Shown here one piece after another: positions 12,601 through 19,841 of a stretch of 64,000 nucleotides of DNA (positions are counted from its first letter, which is position 1; every line of letters starts with the position of its first letter). Location: contig JASFXZ010000005.1 of the NCBI GenBank assembly GCA_032209605.1, forward strand, positions 24,664,905 to 24,728,904, given 5' to 3'. This DNA is from Mactromeris polynyma. Its lineage: Eukaryota; Mollusca; Bivalvia; Venerida; Mactridae. The translations under genes and the position numbers were made by a program. The notes beneath the pieces are model-generated. The model made no database searches. It saw only the letters and a list, made by a program, of their open reading frames with translations, and was not told the DNA's origin.

Positions 12601-15600
12601 ATTTAAAAGGGATTGATACTATTACAGAAACGTTAGTAAGTAATAACCTAATGGATAATGAAATACTACTGTGTGGAGACTTTAACGCACGTACTGGTAC
12701 TGAAGACGATTTTCTAGAATCTAATAATTTTATACCTGAACTAAGAGAATTTGATGATATACTAGATGGAGATATTGGTGTACCACGAACGTCACCAGAC
12801 AACATCGTTAACAAAAATGGTCGTGATCTTCTCTTGTTATGTAAGACGTTTGGTTGCTATATTCTAAATGGTCGTTATGGTCCGGGTTGCTTTACATTTA
12901 TAAATCAAAATGGAAAAAGTGTAATTGATTACTTCATCGCTACCAGAGGCATTATCAGTATAACAAATTCTTGTCAAGTTTTATCCTGGACTGAAAGCAC
13001 ACACCTTCCACTAGAATTATGCCTAGGAAACATGACATATATGCTTGATTCTTCGTCCAATAACAACAATCAGACGTCATTTTCTACATCCTATGTAATC
13101 AACAATGAAAATAGTAGCTCATATGTAAATTCATTGTCTGATAATTTATTAGCAGGTAGTTTAAATGATATATCTAAAATGATTGAGGATAAAACAACTT
13201 CTGTAGACATAATCATATGTGAAATAGAGAAAGTGATACTGAAAAGCGCGGAGCAATTTAAGAAAATCAAATCCAGTAATAGAAATCATTCAAGGAAAGG
13301 TTGGTTTGATAGCGAGTGTAAGCGAGCAAAACAAGCGTCGAGGTCAGCATTGAAACAGTTTAGAAGAAATCGCAGTGATAGTAACCTGCAGCATTATCTA
13401 CAGCTTAAGCACAATTACAAATCAATTTGTAAATGTAAGCGTATACAGTATGATAAAAATCGAGTGAACAAATTAGAATCATCTGTGAATAATTCAAAAT
13501 TATTTTGGCAAGAAGTCAAAACCATTCTTGGAAAACAAACTTCTAGTACCCCAAATATATCCCTTGATGCTTGGTATGAACACTTTAGTAACGTTTTTGC
13601 CTGTGATAATCAGGATGATGGCGATCCAGTACATGATGATATGCATGCACCAATATTTGACGAAGCAGAATTTGATGAGATAGAACAATTAATTTTTAAC
13701 TCTCCAATCACAGAGCAAGAAATATCTGACTCTATAAAAAATGTTGATGTTAATAAGTCTTCAGCGGGAGATATTTTACCACAACATATTTTGTATGGTT
13801 TAACTCAGTTATTGTCTATTTTGTGCAAGCTATTTAACAGACTATTTGTATCAGGCGAATTCCCAAGTTGTTGGACTGAGTGTATTGTTGTTCCCTTACA
13901 CAAAAAAGGAAATAGAAATGTACCTAACAATTATAGAGGTATATCATTATTGGATAGTGTTAGTAAAATATATATCTCAATATTAACAAAAAGACTGACT
14001 TTTTATGTAGATGCATATAACGTTGTAACAGAATGTCAAGCAGGATTTAGATCCGGCTATTCCACCATAGATAATGCCTATGTTTTATACTCTATTGTAA
14101 GCAAGTATTTAAATAAGAAAGGTAAACCTATCTATGTCGCATTTGTCGACTTCCAGAAGGCTTTCGATTCTGTTAATCGAAGTACATTGTTTGAAGTTTT
14201 GCAAAGGGATGGTATTAAAGGGAATTTGTTCAAAGCGATTAAATCCATCTATAATGAAGTTAAGGGGCATGTTAGAACAAAGTTAGGAAATACAGATACT
14301 TTTCAATGTCCAATTGGACTACGTCAAGGGTGCAATCTAAGTCCAATATTGTTTTCACTGTTCATCAATGAGCTATATGTATTGCTTTGTAATAATGACA
14401 TTCGTGGTATTCAGCTTTTTCCTGATATTGTTGAGATATTTCTATTAATGTTTGCTGATGATATAGCACTTATAGCAGACACCATTGTTGGATTACAAAG
14501 GCAATTAAATATATTAAGTACTTTCTGTAACACCTATAAACTTACTGTAAATATTAATAAAACTAAAATTGTTGTGTTCAAGAAAGGTGGTCGTTTAGCA
14601 GCTCGCGAGAGGTGGCACTACAATAATATGGCCATAGATGTAGTCAATAGTTTTACCTATGTAGGTGTATTATTTACGAATAGGATGTCACTTTATAGAA
14701 TGTCAGAAGCTATGTCAATCAAGGCAAAAACAGTGCTTATGCATATACTGAATTGTTTTAGTAAATCGTCTTGTTGTCCGTATAAAACTTTTTTCAAGTT
14801 GTTTGATGCGAAAGTTGGTTCAATACTATTATATGGTTCCGAATTGTGGGGTTTACAAAATATTAATAGTCTTGAGAATGTACAAGTTTATGCATGTAAA
14901 CGTTTTTTGAAAGTTAACAAACATTCATGTAATGATGCTATTTTAGGGGATCTGGGTAGGCTACCCATGTATGTATATACTTATAAGCGTTGCATTAAAT
15001 ACTGGATGAGACTTTTGTGTATGCCACGTAAACGTTATATACGTTTGTGTTATGATATGCTTGTGCACCTTGATAACATCGGTCAAACAAACTGGGTAAC
15101 TTATGTAAAAAATAATTTGTTTGTGAACGGGTTCGGGTATATTTGGGAAAATCAGTATGTTGAAAATCCTGAGGCATTTTTGAAACAATATATTCAACGA
15201 TTAACTGATCAGTACAAACAATCATGGGCTGCCAGATGCCTTGAAAACAGCAAATTGTATCACTATGCACATTTTAAAACTGATTATAAAATGGAATCAT
15301 ACATTCTATACATTGACATTAATAAATTTAGATATTGTTTAGCTTCATTTAGAAGTTCATCTCACTCCTTGATGATTGAACAAGGTAGACATTCTGGTGT
15401 TCCCAGAGAATATAGAACATGTATTTATTGTGAAGGTTGTGTTGAGGATGAATTTCACTTTGTTATATGCTGTCCTCTGTATGCTGAATTAAGATCTCAA
15501 TACATTCCTAAGCATTACTTGGAACACCCTAGTGTTCAAGCATTTTACAACCTGATGTCATGTTCAAATAAATATGTTGTCCGTAATATTGCTATGTATA

Positions 15601-16669
15601 TTTATCATGCTCTTAGATTACGAGATGATTTTATGTCAAGATTTGTTTGACTGTATATATTAACTTATAGGGTTATGTCTATGTCATTCTACAAATATGT
15701 TGTTTTTACGTTATAATGCCTCCAGTTTTGGAACCTTACGTATGTATTGCATATATTACAATGACCTAACTACGCTGTGTAATATATCTATTGTATCATC
15801 TTGTGTGTGGGCCGGTGGCCTTATATATTTCACAATAAATATATATATATGTATCACATTGATAGACCTCTTAGAAAAAACAAGAACGGAGAGACATAGT
15901 AAGTATGCATAGTGTTGTACACAAGAAAGTTTTATGCACTAAAAAAACTAAAAGTATTGGTTCATTTACATACTTGAAATTACAAGAAAACTTTAATATA
16001 CTTAATACTTAGGGGTTCTACAAAAATCTTAGGGTTTTGATTGTCCAAAAATTTTAATTAATAAAAAAATGGGGAGCAGAACCATTTCCCCTGAACGTAT
16101 ATAGTGGAAACTTCCAAAAATATTCTTTCCAGAAATGTATACATTATAATCATAGTGATATTCTTAACCTGTTGGGAATTAACAACTTTGCTCACGACCC
16201 TCTAGTTGCAGTTGTTTTCAGTTTTGCCCAGTGATCATTCTTATCCCTGAATAATATTTATGTGGGTTTTATTATTTGAATTTCATTCTTGTAGTTGTGT
16301 ATAATTCTTTTTCACTATATGTCTTTACAGGTAGTCATTGGTGTTAATGTCTTCAAAAATTACTTTTACAATTTTCTTTGTAGCTACAGTAGGACATATT
16401 CAAAAGCAGCCAATCACTGGACCTTCAAGTTTGTGAAAGTTCCAAAAACATGTGAATACATTCCCGAAATAATGCTACAAATTGTCAATACGTACACAGC
16501 ACACCACAAAGAACAGCCTATAAGCAGAAATGTGATTCAGGATCCAGACGAACCAATGAGGATGTCGCGCACCATTGCTCCATCATCACCACCTCCCACA
16601 GAAGCCATTGTAAGGAAATACCAGTCTCGACTGGAAAAATGGCCAAGACCCTCAACTAATACAGAATAA
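3343..16669 (+). CDS. Split gene of a transposase-like (RNase H-like) invertebrate family; core exons missing
   Basis: Exon model by splice sites and phase: 3343-3521, 3900-3985, 5478-5546, 5871-5951, 6535-6624, 8032-8341, 9159-9308, 9581-9814, 10806-10881 and 16331-16669. Exons 2-7 join in phase with canonical AG and GT ends. The protein has a basic N-terminus, an acidic middle, a C-x2-C/H cluster followed by WSSQP, the GDGRMDSPG block, a TDAH block, and the family's C-terminal LAAIDY and YSKAANHW blocks. From memory this matches large uncharacterised proteins common in molluscs, cnidarians and chordates, whose GDGR-DSPG / TDRH / WH-x2-K pattern suggests a DDE-like RNase H fold. The WH-x2-K region, some 200 residues, should lie between 9814 and 10806, but only 991 bp is there and no open segment is visible. 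The 9308/9581 and 9814/10806 joints are out of phase, and the exon 1-2 joint meets a stop when spliced at the obvious sites. It may be a decayed gene or one with exons I cannot see. Confidence 0.6.
4210..4470 (-). pseudogene. Decayed LINE ORF2 C-terminal fragment
   Basis: Minus-strand translation reads EERCQSAYKLKAKYTDI, a stop, then PFSVEMGCRGFTLAAQSVWT and SLGISREAMQSFSERARADC. The VEMGCRGF segment and the ER-type helix after it recall the C-terminal end of some animal LINE reverse transcriptases. One in-frame stop and no upstream RT motifs: a fossil in intron 2 of the host gene. Confidence 0.5.
7071..7320 (+). repeat. Two diverged tandem units of about 154 bp
   Basis: ATGGTCCTCAA followed by a CCTG/CTCC-TGGTTRTGACA stretch and AGGTCAGAGGT occurs at 7071 and again at 7225. 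The units are about 154 bp apart. The period and AGGTCA-rich composition recall the roughly 160-bp core repeats of some bivalve elements, but I cannot confirm this. Confidence 0.55.
7395..7835 (+). repeat. Dispersed repeat R2, plus-orientation copy
   Basis: Starts near TTATGTTCCCGCTCTAAAAG, GGGGGGCATATAGATTTGCC and ends near TGTCCTATGGACACATTTG. It contains an internal duplication: an AACTTTACAG ... CAGCATGTGTAGTTG stretch appears at about 7458 and 7628. An inverted relative is at 30743-31253 with the same end sequences. No coding capacity. Confidence 0.7.
8032..8341 (+). CDS. Exon 6: acidic linker and Cys/His cluster
   Basis: Acceptor ATTAG and donor GTAGGT flank an open exon that joins in phase upstream (APPEGLVVEMDLEADVHD) and downstream. 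It is acidic with Ser/Thr repeats (two copies of a DSDI/V-TSK-type segment). It ends in CTKCKEK, HTEGC and VWKLRW. With the next exon's ECKNAHSNYTW it forms a C-x2-C ... H-x3-C ... C-x3-H pattern, a probable zinc-binding module just before the WSSQP motif of this family. Confidence 0.7.
8481..8668. mobile_element. Tc1/mariner-type MITE, TA-flanked
   Basis: A 188-bp element. Its left end, CAGTCAAACCTGTGTTAAAG, matches the reverse complement of its right end, CAGTCAAAGCTGTCTGTAAAG, over about 30 bp. TA dinucleotides lie directly outside both ends (8479-8480 and 8669-8670), as expected for a Tc1/mariner target site. An internal copy of the AGACCACCTG motif is present near 8602. It lies in the intron after exon 6. 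Confidence 0.8.
9159..9308 (+). CDS. Exon 7: WSSQP and SGNNYAK block
   Basis: Begins after a GACAG acceptor, in phase 0 with exon 6. It encodes TWSSQPVLPNG, then MLGNFHMAASIILSGNNYAK and VALLFKFL. This is the block that in the family precedes a segment of about 60 residues and then GDGR-DSPG. The donor is uncertain (a GT at 9309 is used here), and I cannot find the following linker exon before 9581. Confidence 0.7.
9581..9814 (+). CDS. Exon 8: GDGRMDSPG and TDAH block, first part of the transposase-like core
   Basis: A clear TTGTAG acceptor and a GTAAGT donor bound an open exon. It encodes GDGRMDSPGITANFCTYTMM, then MEVIDKREV, RMEAKGFERAMADIL and VEVVTDAHTQIYSIM. The two Asp-containing blocks correspond to strand-end acidic positions in a presumed RNase H-like fold. 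Family members I recall usually have TDRH where this has TDAH. The exon ends one base into a codon. Confidence 0.75.
10806..10881 (+). CDS. Probable exon: FPVYGRRSYLAAIDYMYHRH block
   Basis: A TTCAG acceptor and a strong GTAAGG donor flank 76 nt, open in the frame starting at 10807. The peptide contains RRSYLAAIDYMYHRH, which resembles the LAAL-x-H/Y-N-x-N block near the C-terminus of the family. It ends in phase 0, which fits the exon starting at 16331. It does not join in phase with 9814, supporting loss of the intervening exons. Confidence 0.5.
11223..12188 (+). CDS. LINE ORF1 protein (2A-like, coiled coil, RRM-like)
   Basis: 321 residues starting at an ATG. Residues 34-41 are DVELNPGP, a 2A-like ribosome-skipping motif. 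Residues ~50-155 form a long heptad-rich coiled coil (FELNQIQSEF, MRHDMNSLQ, SLEENVGRL). Residues ~158-265 look like the RRM/C-terminal RNA-binding part of L1-type ORF1 proteins (MRIFGFEE, ARRVGEY, PRMVLVKFRN, RYRDQLRENNIRIANDIS). By analogy it binds the element RNA as a trimer and forms the RNP. The C-terminus is polar and basic (RVFKHGSRKHDRYRDE). It ends at TAG, which is in the same frame as ORF2. Confidence 0.9.
   Translation: MWDTVTSCQLHPSRVTYENQYETYNRRILLLSSDVELNPGPTEDTQLILQAIDDMKSAIGQVRFELNQIQSEFVIVKSHLNSVSSGMNSMRHDMNSLQTNQESLGNRIHSLEENVGRLNNTTDDFYEEISGLSINDENNSDRLKDIEDQISIMESTRLKPYMRIFGFEECETDNDSLKSRVDEKVLGVAKETEGFDENTLMEARRVGEYNEESPRMVLVKFRNTEDKYKIFRYRDQLRENNIRIANDISYRQRQQLKQLNKRGYNGYFKGNKLISYPQKKLDKIESRVFKHGSRKHDRYRDENQHEPATTSTEMDHSSNID
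11322..11345 (+). other. 2A-like ribosome-skipping motif in ORF1
   Basis: Encodes DVELNPGP, preceded by ILLLSS, matching D-x-E-x-N-P-G-P. Skipping would occur between Gly40 and Pro41 and would release a 40-residue N-terminal peptide. 2A-like motifs are known from N-terminal regions of some animal APE-type LINEs and trypanosome L1Tc. Activity here is inferred from sequence. Confidence 0.85.
12186..12188 (+). promoter_or_regulatory. Single in-frame TAG between ORF1 and ORF2
   Basis: From the ATG at 11223 to the stop at 15650 this is the only stop in the frame. ORF2 has no in-frame ATG until 12651, after the first endonuclease motifs. So ORF2 expression needs UAG readthrough, or the TAG is a point mutation in this copy. 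An out-of-frame ATG starts 4 nt after the TAG (12193) and leads to a T6 run at 12227, an alternative reinitiation plus frameshift route. Confidence 0.6.
12189..15650 (+). CDS. LINE ORF2: AP endonuclease-reverse transcriptase
   Basis: 1153 codons open from just after the ORF1 stop. Endonuclease motifs: NLRFLSWNIEGL right at the start, SLQETW, LLCGDFNARTG, SVIDYFI and STHLPLEL. The usual S-D-H is S-T-H here. Reverse transcriptase motifs: NYRGISLL, FRSGYSTIDNA, YVAFVDFQKAFDSV, GLRQGCNLSPILFSLFINEL and FADD (14451-14462), the catalytic Asp pair. Later come FTYVGVLF and ILLYGSELWG, and a C-terminal Cys/His knuckle (CIYCEGCVEDEFHFVICCP). It nicks target DNA and primes reverse transcription of its RNA. 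The start is set at the codon after the TAG because conserved endonuclease sequence begins there without an ATG. Confidence 0.92.
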   Translation, partial: ENGQSPPHSNNLRFLSWNIEGLKSKSTSNDLIETLTDYDVISLQETWDIDSDYLQNTFNSYTIYSCNAKASKVGGRPLGGVTVLIRSSLDHLVRKVCDEFSFGVILSIDRNLLKTERDVTFISIYFPPDNSPFYHENNLKGIDTITETLVSNNLMDNEILLCGDFNARTGTEDDFLESNNFIPELREFDDILDGDIGVPRTSPDNIVNKNGRDLLLLCKTFGCYILNGRYGPGCFTFINQNGKSVIDYFIATRGIISITNSCQVLSWTESTHLPLELCLGNMTYMLDSSSNNNNQTSFSTSYVINNENSSSYVNSLSDNLLAGSLNDISKMIEDKTTSVDIIICEIEKVILKSAEQFKKIKSSNRNHSRKGWFDSECKRAKQASRSALKQFRRNRSDSNLQHYLQLKHNYKSICKCKRIQYDKNRVNKLESSVNNSKLFWQEVKTILGKQTSSTPNISLDAWYEHFSNVFACDNQDDGDPVHDDMHAPIFDEAEFDEIEQLIFNSPITEQEISDSIKNVDVNKSSAGDILPQHILYGLTQLLSILCKLFNRLFVSGEFPSCWTECIVVPLHKKGNRNVPNNYRGISLLDSVSKIYISILTKRLTFYVDAYNVVTECQAGFRSGYSTIDNAYVLYSIVSKYLNKKGKPIYVAFVDFQKAFDSVNRSTLFEVLQRDGIKGNLFKAIKSIYNEVKGHVRTKLGNTDTFQCPIGLRQGCNLSPILFSLFINELYVLLCNNDIRGIQLFPDIVEIFLLMFADDIALIADTIVGLQRQLNILSTFCNTYKLTVNINKTKIVVFKKGGRLAARERWHYNNMAIDVVNSFTYVGVLFTNRMSLYRMSEAMSIKAKTVLMHILNCFSKSSCCPYKTFFKLFDAKVGSILLYGSELWGLQNINSLENVQVYACKRFLKVNKHSCNDAILGDLGRLPMYVYTYKRCIKYWMRLLCMPRKRYIRLCYDMLVHLDNIGQTNWVTYVKNNLFVNGFGYIWENQYVENPEAFLKQYIQRLTDQYKQSWAARCLENSKLYHYAHFKTDYKMESYILYIDINKFRYCLASFRSSSHSLMIEQGRHSGVPREYRTCIYCEGCVEDEFHFVICCPLYAELRSQYIPKHYLEHPSVQAFYNLMSCSNKYVVRNIAMYIYHALRLRDDFMSRFV
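15651..15870 (+). terminator. LINE 3' UTR and polyadenylation signal
   Basis: 220 nt after the ORF2 stop with GGGCCGGTGGCC, then AATAAATATATATATATG. The short GC-rich hairpin followed by AATAAA and a simple-repeat tail is typical of LINE 3' ends. Confidence 0.6.
16331..16669 (+). CDS. Terminal exon of the transposase-like gene
   Basis: Preceded by a CTTTACAG acceptor at 16330; a second acceptor, TTTGTAG, lies at 16383. The exon encodes YSRTYSKAANHWTFKFVKVP, then TCEYIPEIMLQIV and a Ser/Pro-rich, basic tail (PSSPPPTEAIVRKYQSRLEK), ending in TAA. The YSK-x-W-x5-K-x5-Y-x2-E order matches the C-terminal block of the family. It is separated from the previous exon by a 5.4-kb intron that contains the LINE. 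Confidence 0.65.
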   Translation, partial: VVIGVNVFKNYFYNFLCSYSRTYSKAANHWTFKFVKVPKTCEYIPEIMLQIVNTYTAHHKEQPISRNVIQDPDEPMRMSRTIAPSSPPPTEAIVRKYQSRLEKWPRPSTNTE

Positions 16670-16694
16670 TTGTGACTTCTTATTATTTGTGTTT

Positions 16695-16990
16695 GAATTG
16701 TATGTTAAATTTCCCTTTCCCCTGTGCAATTATATCACTTATGTTATTTTCTCCCAAGTTTCGGCCTATTGTTGCCAGTTGTCTTGACTTGTCCTGTGAT
16801 GTATTCCATCCATAAAGTACCCTGATGTTTGTCCTCTTTGATTCTCCTAGTTATCCAGTACGGCTGTTCCCTTATGTATAAACCATTGAGCCTCCTGAAA
16901 TGCCTTGTGTTTCATGGATTGTTGTTTCCTTGAGGTCTGTGTGGAAAAGCACTGTCTTATATATGTGGCGTTCACTCTCTTTTGTTATTG
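16695..16990 (+). repeat. Dispersed repeat R1, copy A
   Basis: Contains the family landmarks TTTCGGCCTATTGTTG, CTTGACTTGTCCTGTGAT, TTGTCCTCTTTGATTCTCC and GGTCTGTGTGG-AAGCACTGTCTTAT. Lies just after the terminal exon of the transposase-like gene, so it may be part of its 3' UTR. Six more copies in this window are annotated as R1. Confidence 0.75.
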
Positions 16991-18141
16991 AAACAGAAAC
17001 AATATTTTACAACCGTTTTGTATAGTATTTTCAGTTGGTGTAAGACAGATTGTTACTTTAAACACAACAGAAACAACATACAAAGTCATAACTGTCGACT
17101 GTGTGTGTGCTACCTGAATTTTATTTGCAAATAATTTATATAACATGTGTCCTATTTTTGTACAATTACATAACCATAGCCTTGAAAAATTGTATAATTG
17201 TTCTTCCTCATACACGAGAGAGTTGGCATAGACACAATGCATTTTTGAATCTAGAATATTGAGTTTTTATGCGACGGATTTATGATCATTCGGTTTTACT
17301 TATTTCATTATCATAATACATTTTCCTTTTACGACTGTTTCATGGTATACATATAGTTCATTGTACTCGGCTCAAAAGTGCATGTTCTCAGGTTGAGCTT
17401 TTGTGATCACTCACTGTGCTTCTTGGTGTTGACTTCCATATATATTGTTATATTTGGTTAGTCGAAAAAGGGTCAGATGGTCACATGAAGGAACAACTTC
17501 AAACTCTTATGAGAATGAGATAACTGGTCTGATCTTCCTGTAATTTGATTGCAACGTTCCTTTATACAATTTGATACAATGATTGTTCAGATTATGTTGA
17601 ATATTCACAAAACATGGCCACTATAGGTTTCTGTCACTTGCTTTTGACGTATGTATTATAAAGTATATTTTGAGATAATTTTTCACAAATATTCATTACA
17701 CAGGCTTTTGGCCAGATTATTGCAATACTCTAAAATGGTCGCTAGGGAGGGCATGGACTCATTCCCTTTATGTATACAGTGGGTATTTTAAAAAAATGCA
17801 TTTCCGAAACCACCCATTCGATTTTGAAATAACAACAGGAAAGATTATTGAGGACCCTCGACCGAGATTGTTCAGAGATTTCAAAGTGGGTGTGTTGAAG
17901 GAAAGTATGTAGGGGAACTTGAGTATTATCCTGTGTATGTAGCTAAATTATTCTTACTCATCAAAAACAACGGCGAAAGGGACATAGTCACTTTCAACAT
18001 TTGTATAATTATAATGTTTGAGCTTGCAGACTATTAGGAACTATATCAAGGCCCTAGTCTTTAGAGATGTAATTTCGTTATAGTACTTGCAGTTTGTGTC
18101 ATTTGTTTAGTACATTTGCTTTACAATAATTCCTGCTTCTT
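16991..18141. other. Intergenic, no gene seen
   Basis: AT-rich, with frequent stops on both strands and no clear exon, TIR or tandem repeat. Confidence 0.5.
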
Positions 18142-18143
18142 TA

Positions 18144-18312
18144 CAGTAAGACCTCGTTCTTTCGACAACCTTCTATCCGAATTGTCCGAAATAAATATCA
18201 GGTTCCGATGTATATAGTTACGCACATCAAAATTGAAATGGGCTATTCGAAAATCATATCATTCTATGTAAAATTTTGGATCTGATGCATTTGAATGAAA
18301 GAGGACAGACTG
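18144..18312. mobile_element. MITE family M1, TA-flanked copy
   Basis: Starts CAGTAAGACCTCGTTCTTTC and ends GAGGACAGACTG, with TA directly outside both ends. A relative in the opposite orientation lies at 57458-57632 and shares GACAACCTTCTATCCGAATT and AAATGGGCTATYCGAAA. A non-autonomous Tc1/mariner-type element. Confidence 0.7.
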
Positions 18313-18545
18313 TATTCAACACTGTAAGAAATATGTAAACTTGGATTTCAGTTATTTTTCACTAATCTCTTTCTGTATTAGTATGTACAAGGTCAACCAA
18401 TATCAAGTTGAAATATTTGTTGGGTTGTGAAAAGTGAATTACACATCTGTCATGTTGACCTGTTCACAAAGAAAACTTCTCTGTACCATAAACCTAATGT
18501 AGTTTACCATATAAGATGTGATTGTTGTTAGCCTATGACTGTTAA

Positions 18546-19187
18546 AGGTGCTGAACTCCAGATTGACGAGCGAGCAAAAAAAAGAAAATTGTCAAATATT
18601 TACAAAATCTTGATATTGTTGCACGTAAAGCTCTAAAACAATATTACTTTCATTCATCATTACTTGCGAAACATTGTCATAGCGTAGTTTTTCGTATTTT
18701 TCCATCGAAAATTTTACTAGGGTTAGTCTACCCTGTAAATCTAAAAATAGTACCGTAAACATTGAGCTCATGCACATTCGGAACGTCTCTGTCATTCAAA
18801 CAATTCATCAGCGCAAAGAAAAGAATAAATGCAGTAAACAAGGTAGCCATAAGTCACTTACTATTTATTTGCACGCAACGAAAATAAATAATCACTGAAC
18901 AATTATCTCCTCGATGTCAGTAGTGGATCACGCCATTGTGTATGTTTATTTTGCAAATTGATCATGTGACTCGTGAGGTTCATGCTGGATGGGAACTCCG
19001 CGGTATTTTTAAACTGGAAAACTCCGATTGCTCGATATTACGACGGCGATTTAATTAGCCTAATTGCTTTAAATTATTCAAATATTCACCATCTACAGCT
19101 TTTATTTACGTGTATGATGATACAACTACACATATTTTGCGGAATTGCAAAAACGACGATTTGTTTTCAATCTGGAGTTCAGCACCT
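18546..19187. mobile_element. 642-bp element with TTAA target sites (piggyBac/Kolobok-type MITE)
   Basis: The left end AGGTGCTGAACTCCAGATTG is repeated perfectly in inverted orientation at the right end (21 bp in all). TTAA flanks both ends exactly (18542-18545 and 19188-19191). TTAA duplications are the hallmark of piggyBac and Kolobok transposons. No transposase is encoded, so it is non-autonomous. Confidence 0.85.
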
Positions 19188-19598
19188 TTAAATATTGACA
19201 GATTTCTTGTTTTTTAAGATTAATGGAATAAAAGTTAATTGCTCCATAAATGCAAAAATGTTTTGTTATAGCTCGGTGGGTATTTCCTGACATTTGATCT
19301 CTTCTTTTTTTGAGTATTCTCACATCTGGTATGAATAGCAGGGTTTTATTACATATAACACATTTGTATCATATGACATAAAACGAGAGCATAATGTGTA
19401 ATGTCCCATACATAAAATTTGTTTGAACACTAATGGGTTAATTTTCTTCTGCTTGGCTAACCACTTCATGCTTACTATAGAGCCAAGACCGATTTGTATA
19501 AGTTACAAGAAAACTGTAAAAAAACAAAAGCTAAGGCATGTACATACAATTGGACATTTATTTTGTGTGTAAAACCTACACTATGATATAGATCTTAC

Positions 19599-19841
19599 AG
19601 GCTGAACACTTGAGCACAGGTTTGGTCCATTCCACAACACACATTCTCTGTCAGTGGGCATTTCTCTGCACCTTTGGCAGATGCACCAAGACGACCAGTC
19701 TTGGCTACCTAATGGTTCAGGTTCTGGTGCATGCTGCCGGGATAAGGTCGCAGAAATGTCCAGCAGCACAGATGGCATCTTCTGTGCTACCTTTCTTAAT
19801 AACTCTTTCGCTTCAAGTTCATCTAGTTTATCAACTAGTTC
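19599..19841 (-). CDS. P2X7-C-like exon with W-C-x-C core
   Basis: Acceptor TTTTCAG, then GAACTAGTTGATAAAC; a GTAAGA donor follows position 19599. If not spliced, the frame runs to a stop at 19581. The exon encodes KELLRKVAQKMPSVLLDISA and SSWCICQRCREMPTDREC. After REC the frame reads VLW where family members have Cys-Cys. Reading two bases out of phase gives a Cys-Cys pair and stays open to the donor, so a two-base TG loss in the TGTGTG run is a plausible explanation. Confidence 0.6.

Larger units (their letters stand above)
10890..15870 (+). mobile_element. APE-type non-LTR retrotransposon (LINE), near complete
   Basis: About 5 kb. A short 5' leader precedes ORF1 (11223-12188) and ORF2 (12189-15650). 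A 3' UTR with a GGGCCGGTGGCC mini-hairpin, AATAAA at about 15833 and an (AT)n tail follow. The 5' end is not defined and I place it only roughly. ORF2 order (AP endonuclease, reverse transcriptase, Cys/His knuckle) fits the Jockey/CR1/L2-type branch; the exact clade needs a tree. The frames are almost intact, so the insertion is probably young. It lies in the sense orientation in the last intron of the transposase-like gene. Confidence 0.9.
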
